Assembly: GCF_028867705.1 (NCBI RefSeq)
Contig: NZ_CP066171.1
Location: 744,001-808,000, forward strand
Origin: Thermoleophilum album
GTDB lineage: Bacteria > Actinomycetota > Thermoleophilia > Solirubrobacterales > Thermoleophilaceae
Length of the DNA stretch: 64,000 bases
Reading direction: 5' to 3'
The notes under the pieces are model-generated. The model had not been told where the DNA came from. It saw only the letters and a program-made list of their open reading frames with translations, and searched no databases. Both the position numbers and the translations under genes were made by a program. Below, in pieces: positions 34,214 through 45,216 of the stretch (position 1 is its first letter; each line of letters opens with the position of its first letter).

Positions 34214-34963
34214 ATGCGTGCGCTCGCCCGAAAACAGCGACTGCGCCGCGGCCTGGCCTTCCTCGTCGCGAGCGTGGTTCTGGCGGCGTTCGCTGTCGCC
34301 GAGGTCGAGCGCCGGACGCGCGCCGCCGACGAGATCGCCGGGCCGCGCCTCCCTCTCGTCCGCGCCGTGCGCGATCTGCCACCAGGCAGCCGGCTGCGCC
34401 CGAGCGATGTCGCCGTCGTCGGCGTGCCGGCCAGCTTCGCGCCGCCGAGCGCGTTCAGCGACCCCCGCCTCGTCGTCGGCAGGCGCCTGCGCGCCCCCCT
34501 GCTGCGCGGCGATCCCGTCACCGTCGCAGCGTTCGCGAGTCAGCAGAGCGCGCGCGGCGGCCGCTCGCTCGCACCCGGGCAGCGCCTGCTCGAGCTGCCC
34601 GTCGCGGGCGGCAGCGCGCTCGATTCGGTCGCAGCGGGGGCGCGCGTCGACGTGCTCGTCTCGGTCGAGGGCGGGGTCGATGGCGGACGGACCGAGGTTG
34701 CGGTCGAGAACGCCGAGCTCGCCGCGTTGCGACCGCTTGCCGCTGCTGCCGGGGAGGGGGACCTGGGCGAGCGGTCGACGGCGGGCGCGAGCGACGACGG
34801 TGCCGGCGCCCGCGCCACTCACCTGGCAACGCTCGTGGTTTCGACGCGGGCCGCCGTCCGTCTCACCGCGGCCGCCGTTTTCGCGCGCGAGGTGCGCCTG
34901 CTCGTGCGACCGGACAGCGACGAGCGGCCGGTCGGCCCTCTTGCCGCCGGCCCGGGAGGTTAA
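34214..34963 (+). CDS. cpaB: Tad/Flp pilus assembly protein CpaB (SAF domain)
   Basis: A 249-residue protein with one N-terminal helix (LAFLVASVVLAAFAVAEV) and a SAF domain: VRAVRDLPPGSRLRPSDVAV, then GRRLRAPLLRGDPVTVAAF. The C-terminal RcpC-like part reads LLELPVAGGSALDSVAAGARVDVLVS. CpaB/RcpC acts in the envelope to support Flp pilus assembly. The ATG at 34214 follows the histidine kinase stop by eight bases. The motor and platform genes cpaF, tadB and tadC lie 7 kb downstream, split from it by rpiA, lon and others. Pilin and secretin-like genes are not in the window. Confidence 0.82.
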   Translation: MRALARKQRLRRGLAFLVASVVLAAFAVAEVERRTRAADEIAGPRLPLVRAVRDLPPGSRLRPSDVAVVGVPASFAPPSAFSDPRLVVGRRLRAPLLRGDPVTVAAFASQQSARGGRSLAPGQRLLELPVAGGSALDSVAAGARVDVLVSVEGGVDGGRTEVAVENAELAALRPLAAAAGEGDLGERSTAGASDDGAGARATHLATLVVSTRAAVRLTAAAVFAREVRLLVRPDSDERPVGPLAAGPGG

Positions 34964-35003
34964 GCGCTGCACACACCGTGCGCCGCTCGCGGCGAGGGAC
35001 GGC

Positions 35004-35726
35004 TCAGGTACCGCGTCGCCGCAACGGCTCCCGGCCCAGCTCGCGCACGCTGCCGTTGGCATCGCCGACGAGGACAAGCGCCGCTTCGCTCAGAAAGAGC
35101 CCGTGGTCGCACACACCGGGCGTCTCGCGCAGCGCCCGTGCCAGGCCGTCGAGGTCGGCTGTGGGCGGGATCCGCCCGTCGACGAGGAAGTGCCCCTCGT
35201 CGGTCACGAACGGCTCTCCTTCCTCCGTGCAGCGCAGGCGTGGCTCGGCGAGAAGCGTGGCGAGCCGCGCGAGCGTCGCGCGCCAGCCGAACCGGACGAT
35301 CTCCACCGGCAACGGGAAGCGCTCGCCCAGGCGGCCGACGAGTTTCTCCTCCTCGACCATCACGACCAGCTCGCCGGCGGCCGCCGCGGCGATCCGTTCC
35401 CGCAGGAGCGCGCCGCCCGCCCCTTTGAGCAGTCGCAGATCGGGGTCGACCTCGTCGGCACCGTCGAAGGCGCGCGCCGGGTGCTCGCGGCCGTCGAGGT
35501 CGGCGACCGCGATACCGAGGTTCTCGCACACCGCGCGCGTGCGCTCCGACGCCACCACGGCACGGGGGCGCTCCGCGGGCGCGCGCTCGCCAGCGATCAG
35601 CTCGCAGAGGCGCCACACGGCCCGGCCCGAGCCGAGCGCCACGAGACCGCCGCGCGGCACGAGCGCTAGCGCCGCGCGCGCCGCCGCGTCGCGCGCCGGG
35701 GTCGAAAGGTCGCCGCCGCTAGCCAC
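35004..35726 (-). CDS. rpiA: Ribose-5-phosphate isomerase A
   Basis: A 240-residue enzyme of the pentose phosphate pathway that interconverts ribose-5-phosphate and ribulose-5-phosphate. The family signature DGADEVDPDLRLLKGAGGAL is intact, followed by RERIAAAAAGELVVMVEEEK. GLVALGSGRAVWRLCEL forms the N-terminal phosphate site (usually GTGST, here GSGRA). VDGRIPPTADLDGLARAL and the C-terminal VCDHGLFL are typical. It begins with a GTG at 35726. It is divergent from lon; the region between carries tandem repeats. Confidence 0.92.
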   Translation of the reverse strand: MASGGDLSTPARDAAARAALALVPRGGLVALGSGRAVWRLCELIAGERAPAERPRAVVASERTRAVCENLGIAVADLDGREHPARAFDGADEVDPDLRLLKGAGGALLRERIAAAAAGELVVMVEEEKLVGRLGERFPLPVEIVRFGWRATLARLATLLAEPRLRCTEEGEPFVTDEGHFLVDGRIPPTADLDGLARALRETPGVCDHGLFLSEAALVLVGDANGSVRELGREPLRRRGT

Positions 35727-35752
35727 GGCGGGAGGATCGCACGACGGGCGGC

Positions 35753-35819
35753 GAGACCCCGGTCTCGGAGAGACCCCCGCCTGGGCGGGACCCCGGTCTG
35801 GGCGGGACCCTCGTCTGGG
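35753..35819. repeat. Four imperfect tandem repeats between rpiA and lon
   Basis: Units of about 17-19 bases share GGACCCCGGTCTGGGCG, starting at 35753 and ending about 35819. Several contain the short palindrome GACCCCGGTC or a variant. They lie in the divergent promoter region of rpiA and lon and may be operators. Confidence 0.6.
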
Positions 35820-35845
35820 ACACCGGCGGGGACTGCCGATATCCT

Positions 35846-35860
35846 ACTTACGCGAAGTAA

Positions 35861-35862
<2 letters not shown>
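35846..35862. promoter_or_regulatory. Palindrome overlapping the lon start
   Basis: ACTTAC-GCGAA-GTAAGT is a perfect six-base inverted repeat; its right arm overlaps the GTG start of lon at 35861. A -10-like TATCCT lies just upstream (35839-35844), so transcription would begin inside or near it with almost no leader. It does not match the HspR HAIR consensus. The regulator is unknown. Confidence 0.5.
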
Positions 35863-38386
<2,524 letters not shown>

Positions 38387-38459
38387 GCGCGGGCTAAGCA
38401 CGGCTGCGGCCGGAGCGTCGCGCCGTCCCGGGCGTCGCGCCGGCGAATGTGCTTGTATT

Positions 38460-38599
38460 TGCGCCTAGTCGCCGAGTCTTCGCCGTTCCGGCGGCGGGGA
38501 GCGGGGGACCCATCGGGCGAGTCCGTCGCCCTGGGGCGAATCGCCGCACAAGCGGCGTAGCGCACGTGCGCGAGCCCGTCAGCTCACCCCGTAGGCGCA
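38460..38599 (+). promoter_or_regulatory. c-di-AMP riboswitch (ydaO/yuaA class)
   Basis: The closing stem P1 pairs 38460-38467 (TGCGCCTA) with 38592-38599 (TAGGCGCA). Inside are the class hallmarks GGGGGACCCA, CTGGGGCGAATCGCCGC and CCCGTCAGCTCACCCCGTAG, matching the conserved ydaO core (CCGUCAGCUAACCUCGUAGG). It ends 15 bases before the GTG of an Rpf-like transglycosylase gene. This is the usual gene type under this riboswitch in actinobacteria. c-di-AMP binding is known to lower expression in this class. Confidence 0.88.
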
Positions 38600-38614
38600 C
38601 AGGCAGAACGAACA

Positions 38615-39337
38615 GTGCTGACGCTCCGGCAAAAAATGCGCCAAGCAGGGCTTTCTGCGCGCACGACGCGTGCACGTCGTGTCGCCACGAGGCGGCCGTG
38701 CCGTCGGTCGGAGCGCGCGAGCCGGGTGACCTGGGGCCGAGCTCGTACCCTGGTTGCGGCGGCCGGCCTGGCCAGCATGGTCGTCGCGCTCCTGCTTGCC
38801 ACCGCCGGCCTTGCCCCCGCCGTTCCAGCGGCCAGCGCCAGCGGCGGTGCGGCGGCACCGCCGGTCGGTGCTCCCCTTCTGCGCCTCGGCTCTTTCGCCG
38901 ACAGCGTGCGCGCTGTGCAACGCCGGCTCCGCACCCGTTTTCGCGACGGGCTTTACGACGCTCTTACGCGCCGCGCCGTGGCGCGCTTTCAGCGCGCACG
39001 GCGGCTGCCCGCCACCGGCACCGTCGACTACCGAACCGCGCGTGCGCTGCGCATCGACCTCGCAGCCCACGCCGCGGCAGCCGACGAGCGGCCACGGGTG
39101 AGGGTGCCCGACGAACTCGAACGGATCGCTCGTTGCGAATCGGGTGGCAACCCGCGCGCGATCGGCGGGGGTGGACGCTTCCGTGGCAAGTACCAGTTCA
39201 CGCGCGATACCTGGCGGCGCCTCGGCGGCTGGGGCGATCCGGCCAAGGCGCCCGAGTTCGTGCAAGACGTGATCGCGCTGCGGCTGTGGCGGGCCGAGGG
39301 CGCGAAGCCGTGGCCGGCGTGCTCGCGCGCTTTGTGA
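38615..39337 (+). CDS. Rpf-like secreted peptidoglycan-cleaving protein
   Basis: A 240-residue exported protein. A twin-Arg-rich N-terminus leads to the signal helix LVAAAGLASMVVALLLATAG. A peptidoglycan-binding domain follows (LGSFADSVRAVQRRL, YDALTRRAVARFQRARRLPATG). The C-terminal transglycosylase-like domain has IARCESGGNPRAIGGGGRF, with the catalytic Glu of CESGG, then GKYQFTRDTWRRLGGWGDP. This is the resuscitation-promoting-factor type fold that cuts glycan strands and restarts growth. The GTG at 38615 lies 15 bases after the c-di-AMP riboswitch, so its expression should follow c-di-AMP level. Confidence 0.88.
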   Translation: MLTLRQKMRQAGLSARTTRARRVATRRPCRRSERASRVTWGRARTLVAAAGLASMVVALLLATAGLAPAVPAASASGGAAAPPVGAPLLRLGSFADSVRAVQRRLRTRFRDGLYDALTRRAVARFQRARRLPATGTVDYRTARALRIDLAAHAAAADERPRVRVPDELERIARCESGGNPRAIGGGGRFRGKYQFTRDTWRRLGGWGDPAKAPEFVQDVIALRLWRAEGAKPWPACSRAL

Positions 39338-39480
39338 CGGTTCGCTAGCGACGCGCCGGGCGCGGACAACGCGTCGCTCGCCGGCCAATCGCTGCTCGCC
39401 GACCGAGCACCGGTCGCCGACCAAGCTCTGCTCGCCTTCCAAGCGTGGCGCGACCCCGCGTGTGCGCGAAAATCGCGGCC

Positions 39481-40776
39481 GTGGCGGGATCGCTGCTCAG
39501 CGACCTCGTGGAGTTTCTGCGCATTCCCTCGGTGTCGGCGGGAGCGCCGCGGCCCGACGAGCTCGTGCGCGCCGCCCAGTGGCTCCGCCGCTACCTCGAA
39601 CCGGTCTGCGACGTGCAGCTCGTCGACGTCGGGGACGCCGGGCCGCTCGTCGTGGCCGACGCGGGTCCTCCCGACGCACCGGCACTCCTGGTGTACGGGC
39701 ACTACGACGTCCAGGATCCGGGACCGCGCGAGCGCTGGAGCTGCGATCCCTTCGCCGGCGTCGTGCGCGACGGGCGCATCTACGGCCGCGGCGCGGCCGA
39801 CGACAAAGGCAACATGCTGCCGCTGCTGGCGGCAGTGCGCGACCGCGCCGCCGCGGGCGAGCTCGCATTGCGCACGCGGATCGTCGTCGAGGGCGCGGAG
39901 GAAACCGGCAGCGCCGGCGCCTGCCGCTGGCTGCGCGACCACGCCTCGGGCTTCGCTGCCGCCGTCGTGTTCGACACGACGATGGCCGACGCCTCCACGC
40001 CGCTTCTGTGCATCGGCGCGCGCGGCCTGGTCATGCTGAGAGCGCGGATCGAGGTCGCCGCGCGCGACGTCCACTCTGGCCTCTACGGAGGAGTCGCGCG
40101 CAACGCCCTGCACGATCTCGGTAGCGCGATCGCGGCGCTCGCAGCTTGCGACCCGGCGTTCGGCGAGAAAGTCCGGCCGCCGCTCGCGATCGAGCGCGCT
40201 AGCTGGGCGCGGATGCGCAGTGGCGACGAGCTTCTGCGGGTGGCGGGCGCCGCCGGTGAGGGCGAGCGCTCGCAGCGCTTCTGGGAGCTCACGACGGCGC
40301 GGCCGGCGCTCGACGTGCACGAGGTCGCCGGCGGTGCGCCGCGCACGATCGTGCCGGCGCGCGCCGCGTGCACGCTCAGCGTGCGCCTGGTTCCCGACCA
40401 GCGTCCCGAGGCGGTGGCTGCAGCGGTAGCTGCGGAGCTGCGGCGCGCGTTGCCGGCCGACGTCTCGCTCGCGACCGAGACGATCGCGAGCGCCGCGCCG
40501 GTGCTCTTCGATCCGGAGGACCGCGTCCTGGCGGCAGCGCGGCGCGCCCTCGCCCGCGCCTGCGGTCGCGGGCCGGCAGTGGCGCGAAGCGGCGGCACGC
40601 TGCCGGTCCTCGCCGAGCTGGCGCACGCCGGCGTGCCGACCGTCTTCAGCGGTTTCGCGCTCGACGAGGACGCCGTCCACGGCCCCGACGAGAGCTTTCG
40701 CGTCGACGCGCTCGAGCTCGGCTATCGCGCAGCGGGCGAACTGCTGGCGGAACTGGAGCAGGTGCTACGGGCATGA
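39481..40776 (+). CDS. M20-family metallopeptidase (dipeptidase-like)
   Basis: A 431-residue zinc peptidase of the M20 family. The five metal ligand regions are intact: YGHYDVQDPG, GAADDKGNMLPL, VEGAEETGS, VVFDTTMAD and DAVHGPDESFRV. The lid domain begins about ARDVHSGLYGG. The closest type is dipeptidase/Xaa-His or CPG2-like M20 enzymes, which split small peptides or amides. The GTG at 39481 is preferred over one at 39445 because the usual N-terminus (SLLSDLVEFLRIPSVSAG) starts there. Its stop overlaps the start of the next gene (ATGA). Confidence 0.9.
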   Translation: MAGSLLSDLVEFLRIPSVSAGAPRPDELVRAAQWLRRYLEPVCDVQLVDVGDAGPLVVADAGPPDAPALLVYGHYDVQDPGPRERWSCDPFAGVVRDGRIYGRGAADDKGNMLPLLAAVRDRAAAGELALRTRIVVEGAEETGSAGACRWLRDHASGFAAAVVFDTTMADASTPLLCIGARGLVMLRARIEVAARDVHSGLYGGVARNALHDLGSAIAALAACDPAFGEKVRPPLAIERASWARMRSGDELLRVAGAAGEGERSQRFWELTTARPALDVHEVAGGAPRTIVPARAACTLSVRLVPDQRPEAVAAAVAAELRRALPADVSLATETIASAAPVLFDPEDRVLAAARRALARACGRGPAVARSGGTLPVLAELAHAGVPTVFSGFALDEDAVHGPDESFRVDALELGYRAAGELLAELEQVLRA

Positions 40777-41927
40777 GCGGTGAGGAGCGCACGCGAGCGC
40801 AGGCGGTGCTGGCCGACTATCTGGCGCTCGCGCGCTCGGCGCTCGACGAGCTCGTCGGCGTCCTCGCGCGCGACGGGGCCACCGCTGAGAGGGAGGGTTT
40901 TCGCGAGCGGATCGGCGCCCAGCTCGACGCGACCCGTGCCGCGCTCGCGCCGCTCGCCGAGCGTGCGCCGCTGCGTCGGGTCGAGCATCCGCGCGCCCGC
41001 GGGGCGCAGGCCGATCTCGCGCGGGCACTCGACCAAGCCGCCGTGGCAGGGCGAGCGGTCGCCGCGCTGCTCGCTGCCGAGACGGTGGCTACCGAGCTCG
41101 CCGAGCCGACGCTCGCGCGCGAACTGCACCGCATGCGCCGCGAGCAGGAAGCGTACGTGCGCTATCTCGAACGGCTCGTCGGCAAGCTGACACGGGCCGC
41201 GGTGCGCGACGAGGTCGGTCGCGACACCGTTCGGGCGCTGCACGCCGAGCTCGCGCGCAGCACTGCCAGCGAGCGGCGGGGCCACCGGTCGGGCTCCCCG
41301 GGCCTCGGTGACGACGACGACGGAGAGAACGGTCGCCTCAAGGCGCACCAAGCCGCCCTCCGCGCGGCCCTCGACGCCGAGCGGGCCGGTCACGAAGCGC
41401 TCCTCGCCGGGCGCCGGAGCGAGGCCGAAGCGCGTTACCGCGACGCCGCCGCGGCGTACTTCGCGAGCTGGCGCTCGGCGCCGCCCGAAAGCTACGGGCG
41501 GTTGATCGGCTACGTGAAGTGCGCCGTGCTCGCCGGCAGCAATGCGGCCGCGGCCGGCCGGACGGCCCTTGACGCGCTCAAGGCGGCCGGTGTCGATCTC
41601 GCCGGCGTGCTGCCGTCACCGGCGTGCGCCTACGCGGTGGCGCTCGCAGCTCTCGCTGCCGGCGAGCGCGAGCTCGCCCGCCGCGCCGCCGCCGCGATGG
41701 CTGCCGGAGGCGGCGCTTTCGAGCGCACGGCAGCAGCGATCGCTGCGATCGCGAGCGGCGACAGCGAGCGCTACGAACAGGCACTAGCGGCGATCGTCCG
41801 CGACTTCGAGCAGCGCGACGACCACCTCACCGGAATCGCGATCGCCGACACCGCTGTCGTCCTGCGGCGGCTCGGAGAGCGCAGCGGTCTCGGAACGAGC
41901 GTCGCCTCGCCGCTTCTCCCAAGCTGA
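40773..41927 (+). CDS. Alpha-helical hypothetical protein in the Tad operon
   Basis: A 384-residue, Ala- and Arg-rich, strongly helical protein with no membrane segment. It starts at ATGA overlapping the M20 peptidase stop. Helical blocks such as LADYLALARSALDELVGVL and LHRMRREQEAYVRYLERL suggest coiled coils. An acidic linker (GDDDDGENG) follows. The second half has a TPR-like feel (AEARYRDAAAAYFASWRSA; ALAALAAGERELARRAAAAM). cpaF begins five bases after its stop, so it belongs to the pilus operon by position. I do not recognise a family. Confidence 0.75.
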   Translation: MSGEERTRAQAVLADYLALARSALDELVGVLARDGATAEREGFRERIGAQLDATRAALAPLAERAPLRRVEHPRARGAQADLARALDQAAVAGRAVAALLAAETVATELAEPTLARELHRMRREQEAYVRYLERLVGKLTRAAVRDEVGRDTVRALHAELARSTASERRGHRSGSPGLGDDDDGENGRLKAHQAALRAALDAERAGHEALLAGRRSEAEARYRDAAAAYFASWRSAPPESYGRLIGYVKCAVLAGSNAAAAGRTALDALKAAGVDLAGVLPSPACAYAVALAALAAGERELARRAAAAMAAGGGAFERTAAAIAAIASGDSERYEQALAAIVRDFEQRDDHLTGIAIADTAVVLRRLGERSGLGTSVASPLLPS

Positions 41928-41931
41928 GCGC

Positions 41932-43233
41932 GTGGGGGGCGAAGGGGCGGACGCCGTTCCTTTATCGACACGGGTGAACAGGGAACTCGCTCCTGCCGAA
42001 GATCCGCTCGAGCAGCTCGCGCGCCGTTTGCGCGAGCGTCTGCTCGCCGAGGTGACCGAAGCGAGCGACGGGAGAGACGAGAGCGCGACCGCCGCGATCG
42101 ATCGCCTCGTCGCCCGCGAGGCCGGCGTGCTGCCGGCCGACACGCGTGCGCTCGTCGCCGACCGCCTGCGCGTTCTGGCGCACGGCTACGGACCGCTCGA
42201 GCCGCTCCTGGCCGATCAGGAGGTCGACGAGGTGATGGTGAACGGCCCGAACGAGGTCTGGGTCGAACGCTCCGGGCGCCTCGTTCGCACCGGCATCGCC
42301 TTCGCCAGCCGAGACGCGTTGCTCGACGTCGTCGAGCGGATACTCGCGCCACTCGGGCGTCGCGTCGACGAAGCCAACCCGATCTGCGACGCGCGTCTCC
42401 CCGACGGCTCGCGTGTCAACGTAATCCTCCCGCCGCTAGCTGTCGACGGTCCTTGTCTAACCGTCCGTCGCTTCCGCAAGCGTGGTTTCGCGCTCGCCGA
42501 GCTGGTCGAGCTCGGCACGCTCCCCGAGCGCGTCGCGCGTGAGCTCGTCGCGGCCGTGCACGAACGGCGCTCGCTACTCGTCAGCGGCGGTACGGGATCG
42601 GGCAAGACGACGCTGCTCGCCGCGCTCTGCCGCGAGATTCCGCCTGGCGAGCGTTTGATCACGATCGAGGACGCCGCCGAGCTGCGGCTCGAGCGCGAGC
42701 ATGTCGTGCGCCTCGAAGCGCGGCCGGCGAACCTCGAGGGGCGCGGTGCGGTCACGATCCGCGAGCTCGTGCGTAACGCCCTGCGCATGCGGCCCGACCG
42801 AATCGTGGTGGGGGAGGTGCGCGGCGGCGAGGCGCTCGACATGTTGCAGGCGATGAACACCGGCCACGAGGGCTCGCTCTCCACTATCCACGCCAACTCG
42901 CCGCGCGACGCGTTGCGGCGCCTCGAGGTCCTGGCGCTCATGGCCGACGTCGACCTGCCCCACGCCGCCGTCCGTGCCCAGCTCGAGGCTGCCATCGATG
43001 TTGTGGTGCACATGCGTCGCGAACTCGGTGGGCGGCGCGTGGTGAGTGAGGTCGTGGAGCTGGCGCGCGATGGAGCGCTCGGCTGCAACACGCTGTGGCG
43101 GCGCTCGCGCAGCGCCGCGCGTGCTGCGAACGGTCGCGAGCGAGGCAGCGCCGCGGCCCGCGCCACGGGCGGCGAGGGCGAGGGCACGGACGGGGAGCGA
43201 GCGGGGAGCGGCGGCCTCGGTGGGGAGCTTTGA
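41932..43233 (+). CDS. cpaF: Tad/Flp pilus ATPase CpaF (TadA)
   Basis: A 433-residue type II/IV secretion ATPase of the CpaF group that powers Flp pilus assembly. The N-terminal domain has YGPLEPLLADQEVDEVMVNG. The motor holds Walker A SGGTGSGKTT, the Asp box ITIEDAAELRL, Walker B RPDRIVVGEVRGGEALDML and the His box TGHEGSLSTIHANSP. All catalytic parts are intact. The last 45 residues are a Gly/Arg-rich tail beyond the normal end. It starts with a GTG at 41932 and overlaps tadB by 14 bases. Confidence 0.95.
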   Translation: MGGEGADAVPLSTRVNRELAPAEDPLEQLARRLRERLLAEVTEASDGRDESATAAIDRLVAREAGVLPADTRALVADRLRVLAHGYGPLEPLLADQEVDEVMVNGPNEVWVERSGRLVRTGIAFASRDALLDVVERILAPLGRRVDEANPICDARLPDGSRVNVILPPLAVDGPCLTVRRFRKRGFALAELVELGTLPERVARELVAAVHERRSLLVSGGTGSGKTTLLAALCREIPPGERLITIEDAAELRLEREHVVRLEARPANLEGRGAVTIRELVRNALRMRPDRIVVGEVRGGEALDMLQAMNTGHEGSLSTIHANSPRDALRRLEVLALMADVDLPHAAVRAQLEAAIDVVVHMRRELGGRRVVSEVVELARDGALGCNTLWRRSRSAARAANGRERGSAAARATGGEGEGTDGERAGSGGLGGEL

Positions 43234-44092
43234 CGCCGCGACCCTCTCGGCCGCCGGCGCCGCGGTTTGTGCCTGTGCAGCGCTGGCCGACGGAGCGGCG
43301 CTCGCGGCGCGGCAGCGCACACCGTTGCGCCCTCTGGTCGCGCTCGTCGGGCGCTGTGCGGAGGCGGTCAACGGTGCTCTACGCGGCAGCCCACCGGGGC
43401 GCGGAGCCGCGCTGTCGGCAGCGCTTTGCGCCTGTCTTGCAGCGTGTCCTCCGGCGCTCGCCCTGGCTTCGTGGCAGCCGATAGCTCTCGCCGGCGTCGG
43501 CGCCGTTCCCGCCCTCCACGCGCTTGCCCGGGCGGCCCGGCGGCGGCGGCAACGCGAAGCCGATGCCGAGGCTGGCAACCTCGCCACCGCGCTGGCCGAC
43601 TCGCTCGCCGCTGGCCACTCGCTGCGGGGCGCGCTCGGTCACGCCCGGGCGAGCGTGACGGGTGCGTTGCGCAGCGAGCTGGCGAGCGCGGCGGCGCTGA
43701 TCGAGCGCGGTGCCAGCACCGAAGCGGCGCTTGTCGCTCTACGCGAGCGCTGCCGCTCGCAGCGGGTCGCCACGATCGTCGCTGCCTGCCTCGTGCAGCA
43801 CCGTGTCGGCGGCAACCTCCCGGCGCTTTTGCGCGAGTGCGCGCGAGCGTTCGCCGAGCACGACCGGCTGGTGGGCGAGGCCCTAGCCGCCACCGCCCAG
43901 GCGCGGTTTTCGGCTGCGGTCGTCGCTGCCCTGCCCGTGGCGGGCGTGGCTTTCACTGAACTGATCAGTCCCGGCTACTTCGCGGGGCTTGTCGGCAACC
44001 CGATCACTGGCCCGCTGCTCGCGCTGTCGGCGCTCCTCCAGCTCGGGGCGTTTTTCGCCATCCGCGCGATCGCGCGCGCGGCCCAACGGTGA
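43220..44092 (+). CDS. tadB: Tad pilus inner-membrane platform protein TadB
   Basis: A 290-residue type II secretion F-domain protein. Membrane helices are at the N-terminus, about residues 72-95, and at the C-terminus (FSAAVVAALPVAGVAF, GPLLALSALLQLGAFFAI). The cytoplasmic F domain lies between them (NLATALADSLAAGHSLRGAL, RVGGNLPALLRECARAF). It forms the pilus platform together with TadC. The GTG at 43220 lies inside the end of cpaF. Its stop overlaps the tadC start (GTGA). Confidence 0.88.
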   Translation: MGSFDAATLSAAGAAVCACAALADGAALAARQRTPLRPLVALVGRCAEAVNGALRGSPPGRGAALSAALCACLAACPPALALASWQPIALAGVGAVPALHALARAARRRRQREADAEAGNLATALADSLAAGHSLRGALGHARASVTGALRSELASAAALIERGASTEAALVALRERCRSQRVATIVAACLVQHRVGGNLPALLRECARAFAEHDRLVGEALAATAQARFSAAVVAALPVAGVAFTELISPGYFAGLVGNPITGPLLALSALLQLGAFFAIRAIARAAQR

Positions 44093-44991
44093 GCACGCTC
44101 GCCCTCTACGGCTGCACCGTGGCGTCGGTCGTTTGCGCACTCGCCGGCGTCGCGCAGCTCACCGCCGCGTTGCGCGGCCCAGCGTGCACGCGGCTGTCAT
44201 GCATCCGCGGGCCGATCGTCGCTGCGCTCGCTCGCGGCCGGCGCACCGCCCTCTTGACACCGCTCCTCCGCCTGGTGGCGGCGCGCGTGCGTCTGCGCCC
44301 GCCACCGTATCTCGCACGTCTCCTGGCAGCAGCGGGCGCACCTACCTGGCTCGACGCCCGCGACCTTCTAGCGGTCAAGCTCGTTTGCGCCGCGCTGGCC
44401 CTGGCGCCCGCGCTCGCTGCGGGCGCGCTGCTGCCCGGCGCGGCAGCTGGTGTCGCGACGCTGGCGCTGCCGCTCGCCGGCTTCTTCGCGCCCGAGCTCT
44501 GGCTGGGCAGGCGCGCGCGCCTGCGGGCACTGCGCGTCGCAGCCGAGCTGCCGCCGCTGCTCGACCTGCTGCGCGTGTCCCTAGCCGGCGGCGTTCCTCT
44601 GATGCGTGCGATCGGATTGGTCGGCGACCGCAGCGACGGTGAGCTGGCGCGCGCCTGGGCGATAGCTTGGCGACGCCACGCGCGCGGCATGCCCGCGAGC
44701 GCAGCTCTTGCCGAGCTCGCCGCCGCCTTCCCGCAACCCGAGATCGAAGAGCTAGTCGCCGTACTGCTACGTGCGCTCCGCCACGGTACGCCGCTCGACG
44801 AGGTCCTCGCCCGTCACGCCACGCGGGCGCGCGACCGCGCAGCACGACGGATGCGCGAAGCCGCGGCGCGGGCCGGACCGAAGATCCAGCTCGTGGTCGC
44901 GCTCGCCATGGTGCCCGCGGTGATGCTCGTCGTTCTCGCCGCGGTGGTGCACGCCCTGCTCGCGAGTCGCGGCGGCCTGCTCGGTATCTGA
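44089..44991 (+). CDS. tadC: Tad pilus inner-membrane platform protein TadC
   Basis: A 300-residue F-domain membrane protein paired with TadB. It has an N-terminal helix (LALYGCTVASVVCALAGVA), a central pair of helices (AALALAPALAAGALLPGAAA) and a C-terminal helix (LVVALAMVPAVMLVVLAAV). The F domain reads AELPPLLDLLRVSLAGGVPL and LVAVLLRALRHGTPLDEVL. It is the last gene of the run cpaF-tadB-tadC. The Flp pilin and TadE-type pseudopilins that usually follow are absent; the next sequence is the mraZ upstream region. Confidence 0.88.
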   Translation: MSTLALYGCTVASVVCALAGVAQLTAALRGPACTRLSCIRGPIVAALARGRRTALLTPLLRLVAARVRLRPPPYLARLLAAAGAPTWLDARDLLAVKLVCAALALAPALAAGALLPGAAAGVATLALPLAGFFAPELWLGRRARLRALRVAAELPPLLDLLRVSLAGGVPLMRAIGLVGDRSDGELARAWAIAWRRHARGMPASAALAELAAAFPQPEIEELVAVLLRALRHGTPLDEVLARHATRARDRAARRMREAAARAGPKIQLVVALAMVPAVMLVVLAAVVHALLASRGGLLGI

Positions 44992-45065
44992 CCGCCGCGC
45001 CAACCACCCCCGGGGGCAACCTGCGCTGCATTCACGGGCGCAAGTTGTCTCGCAGGGGTGCTGCC

Positions 45066-45085
45066 TGCACGCAGCTTTGCGTGCA
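45066..45085. terminator. Hairpin downstream of tadC
   Basis: TGCACGCA and TGCGTGCA form an eight-base perfect stem around GCTT, 75 bases after tadC. There is no T-run, so terminator function is only possible. Confidence 0.4.
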
Positions 45086-45216
45086 ACAGGACCTGCTGCA
45101 CCGCTTCTTGCACTGCTCGGCTTCCACGGTCGTAACCGCGGTCGGCGCGTAAAGCGCGTAGCCAAGCGGGTTCGCGGGCGGGGGCGGCGGGCTGGTGGGG
45201 AGGGCAGGGGCAAATT

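Noticed and set aside
39028-40680. 550-codon open frame on the minus strand
   Set aside because: Shadow of the M20 peptidase and Rpf-like genes, whose catalytic motifs are intact on the plus strand.
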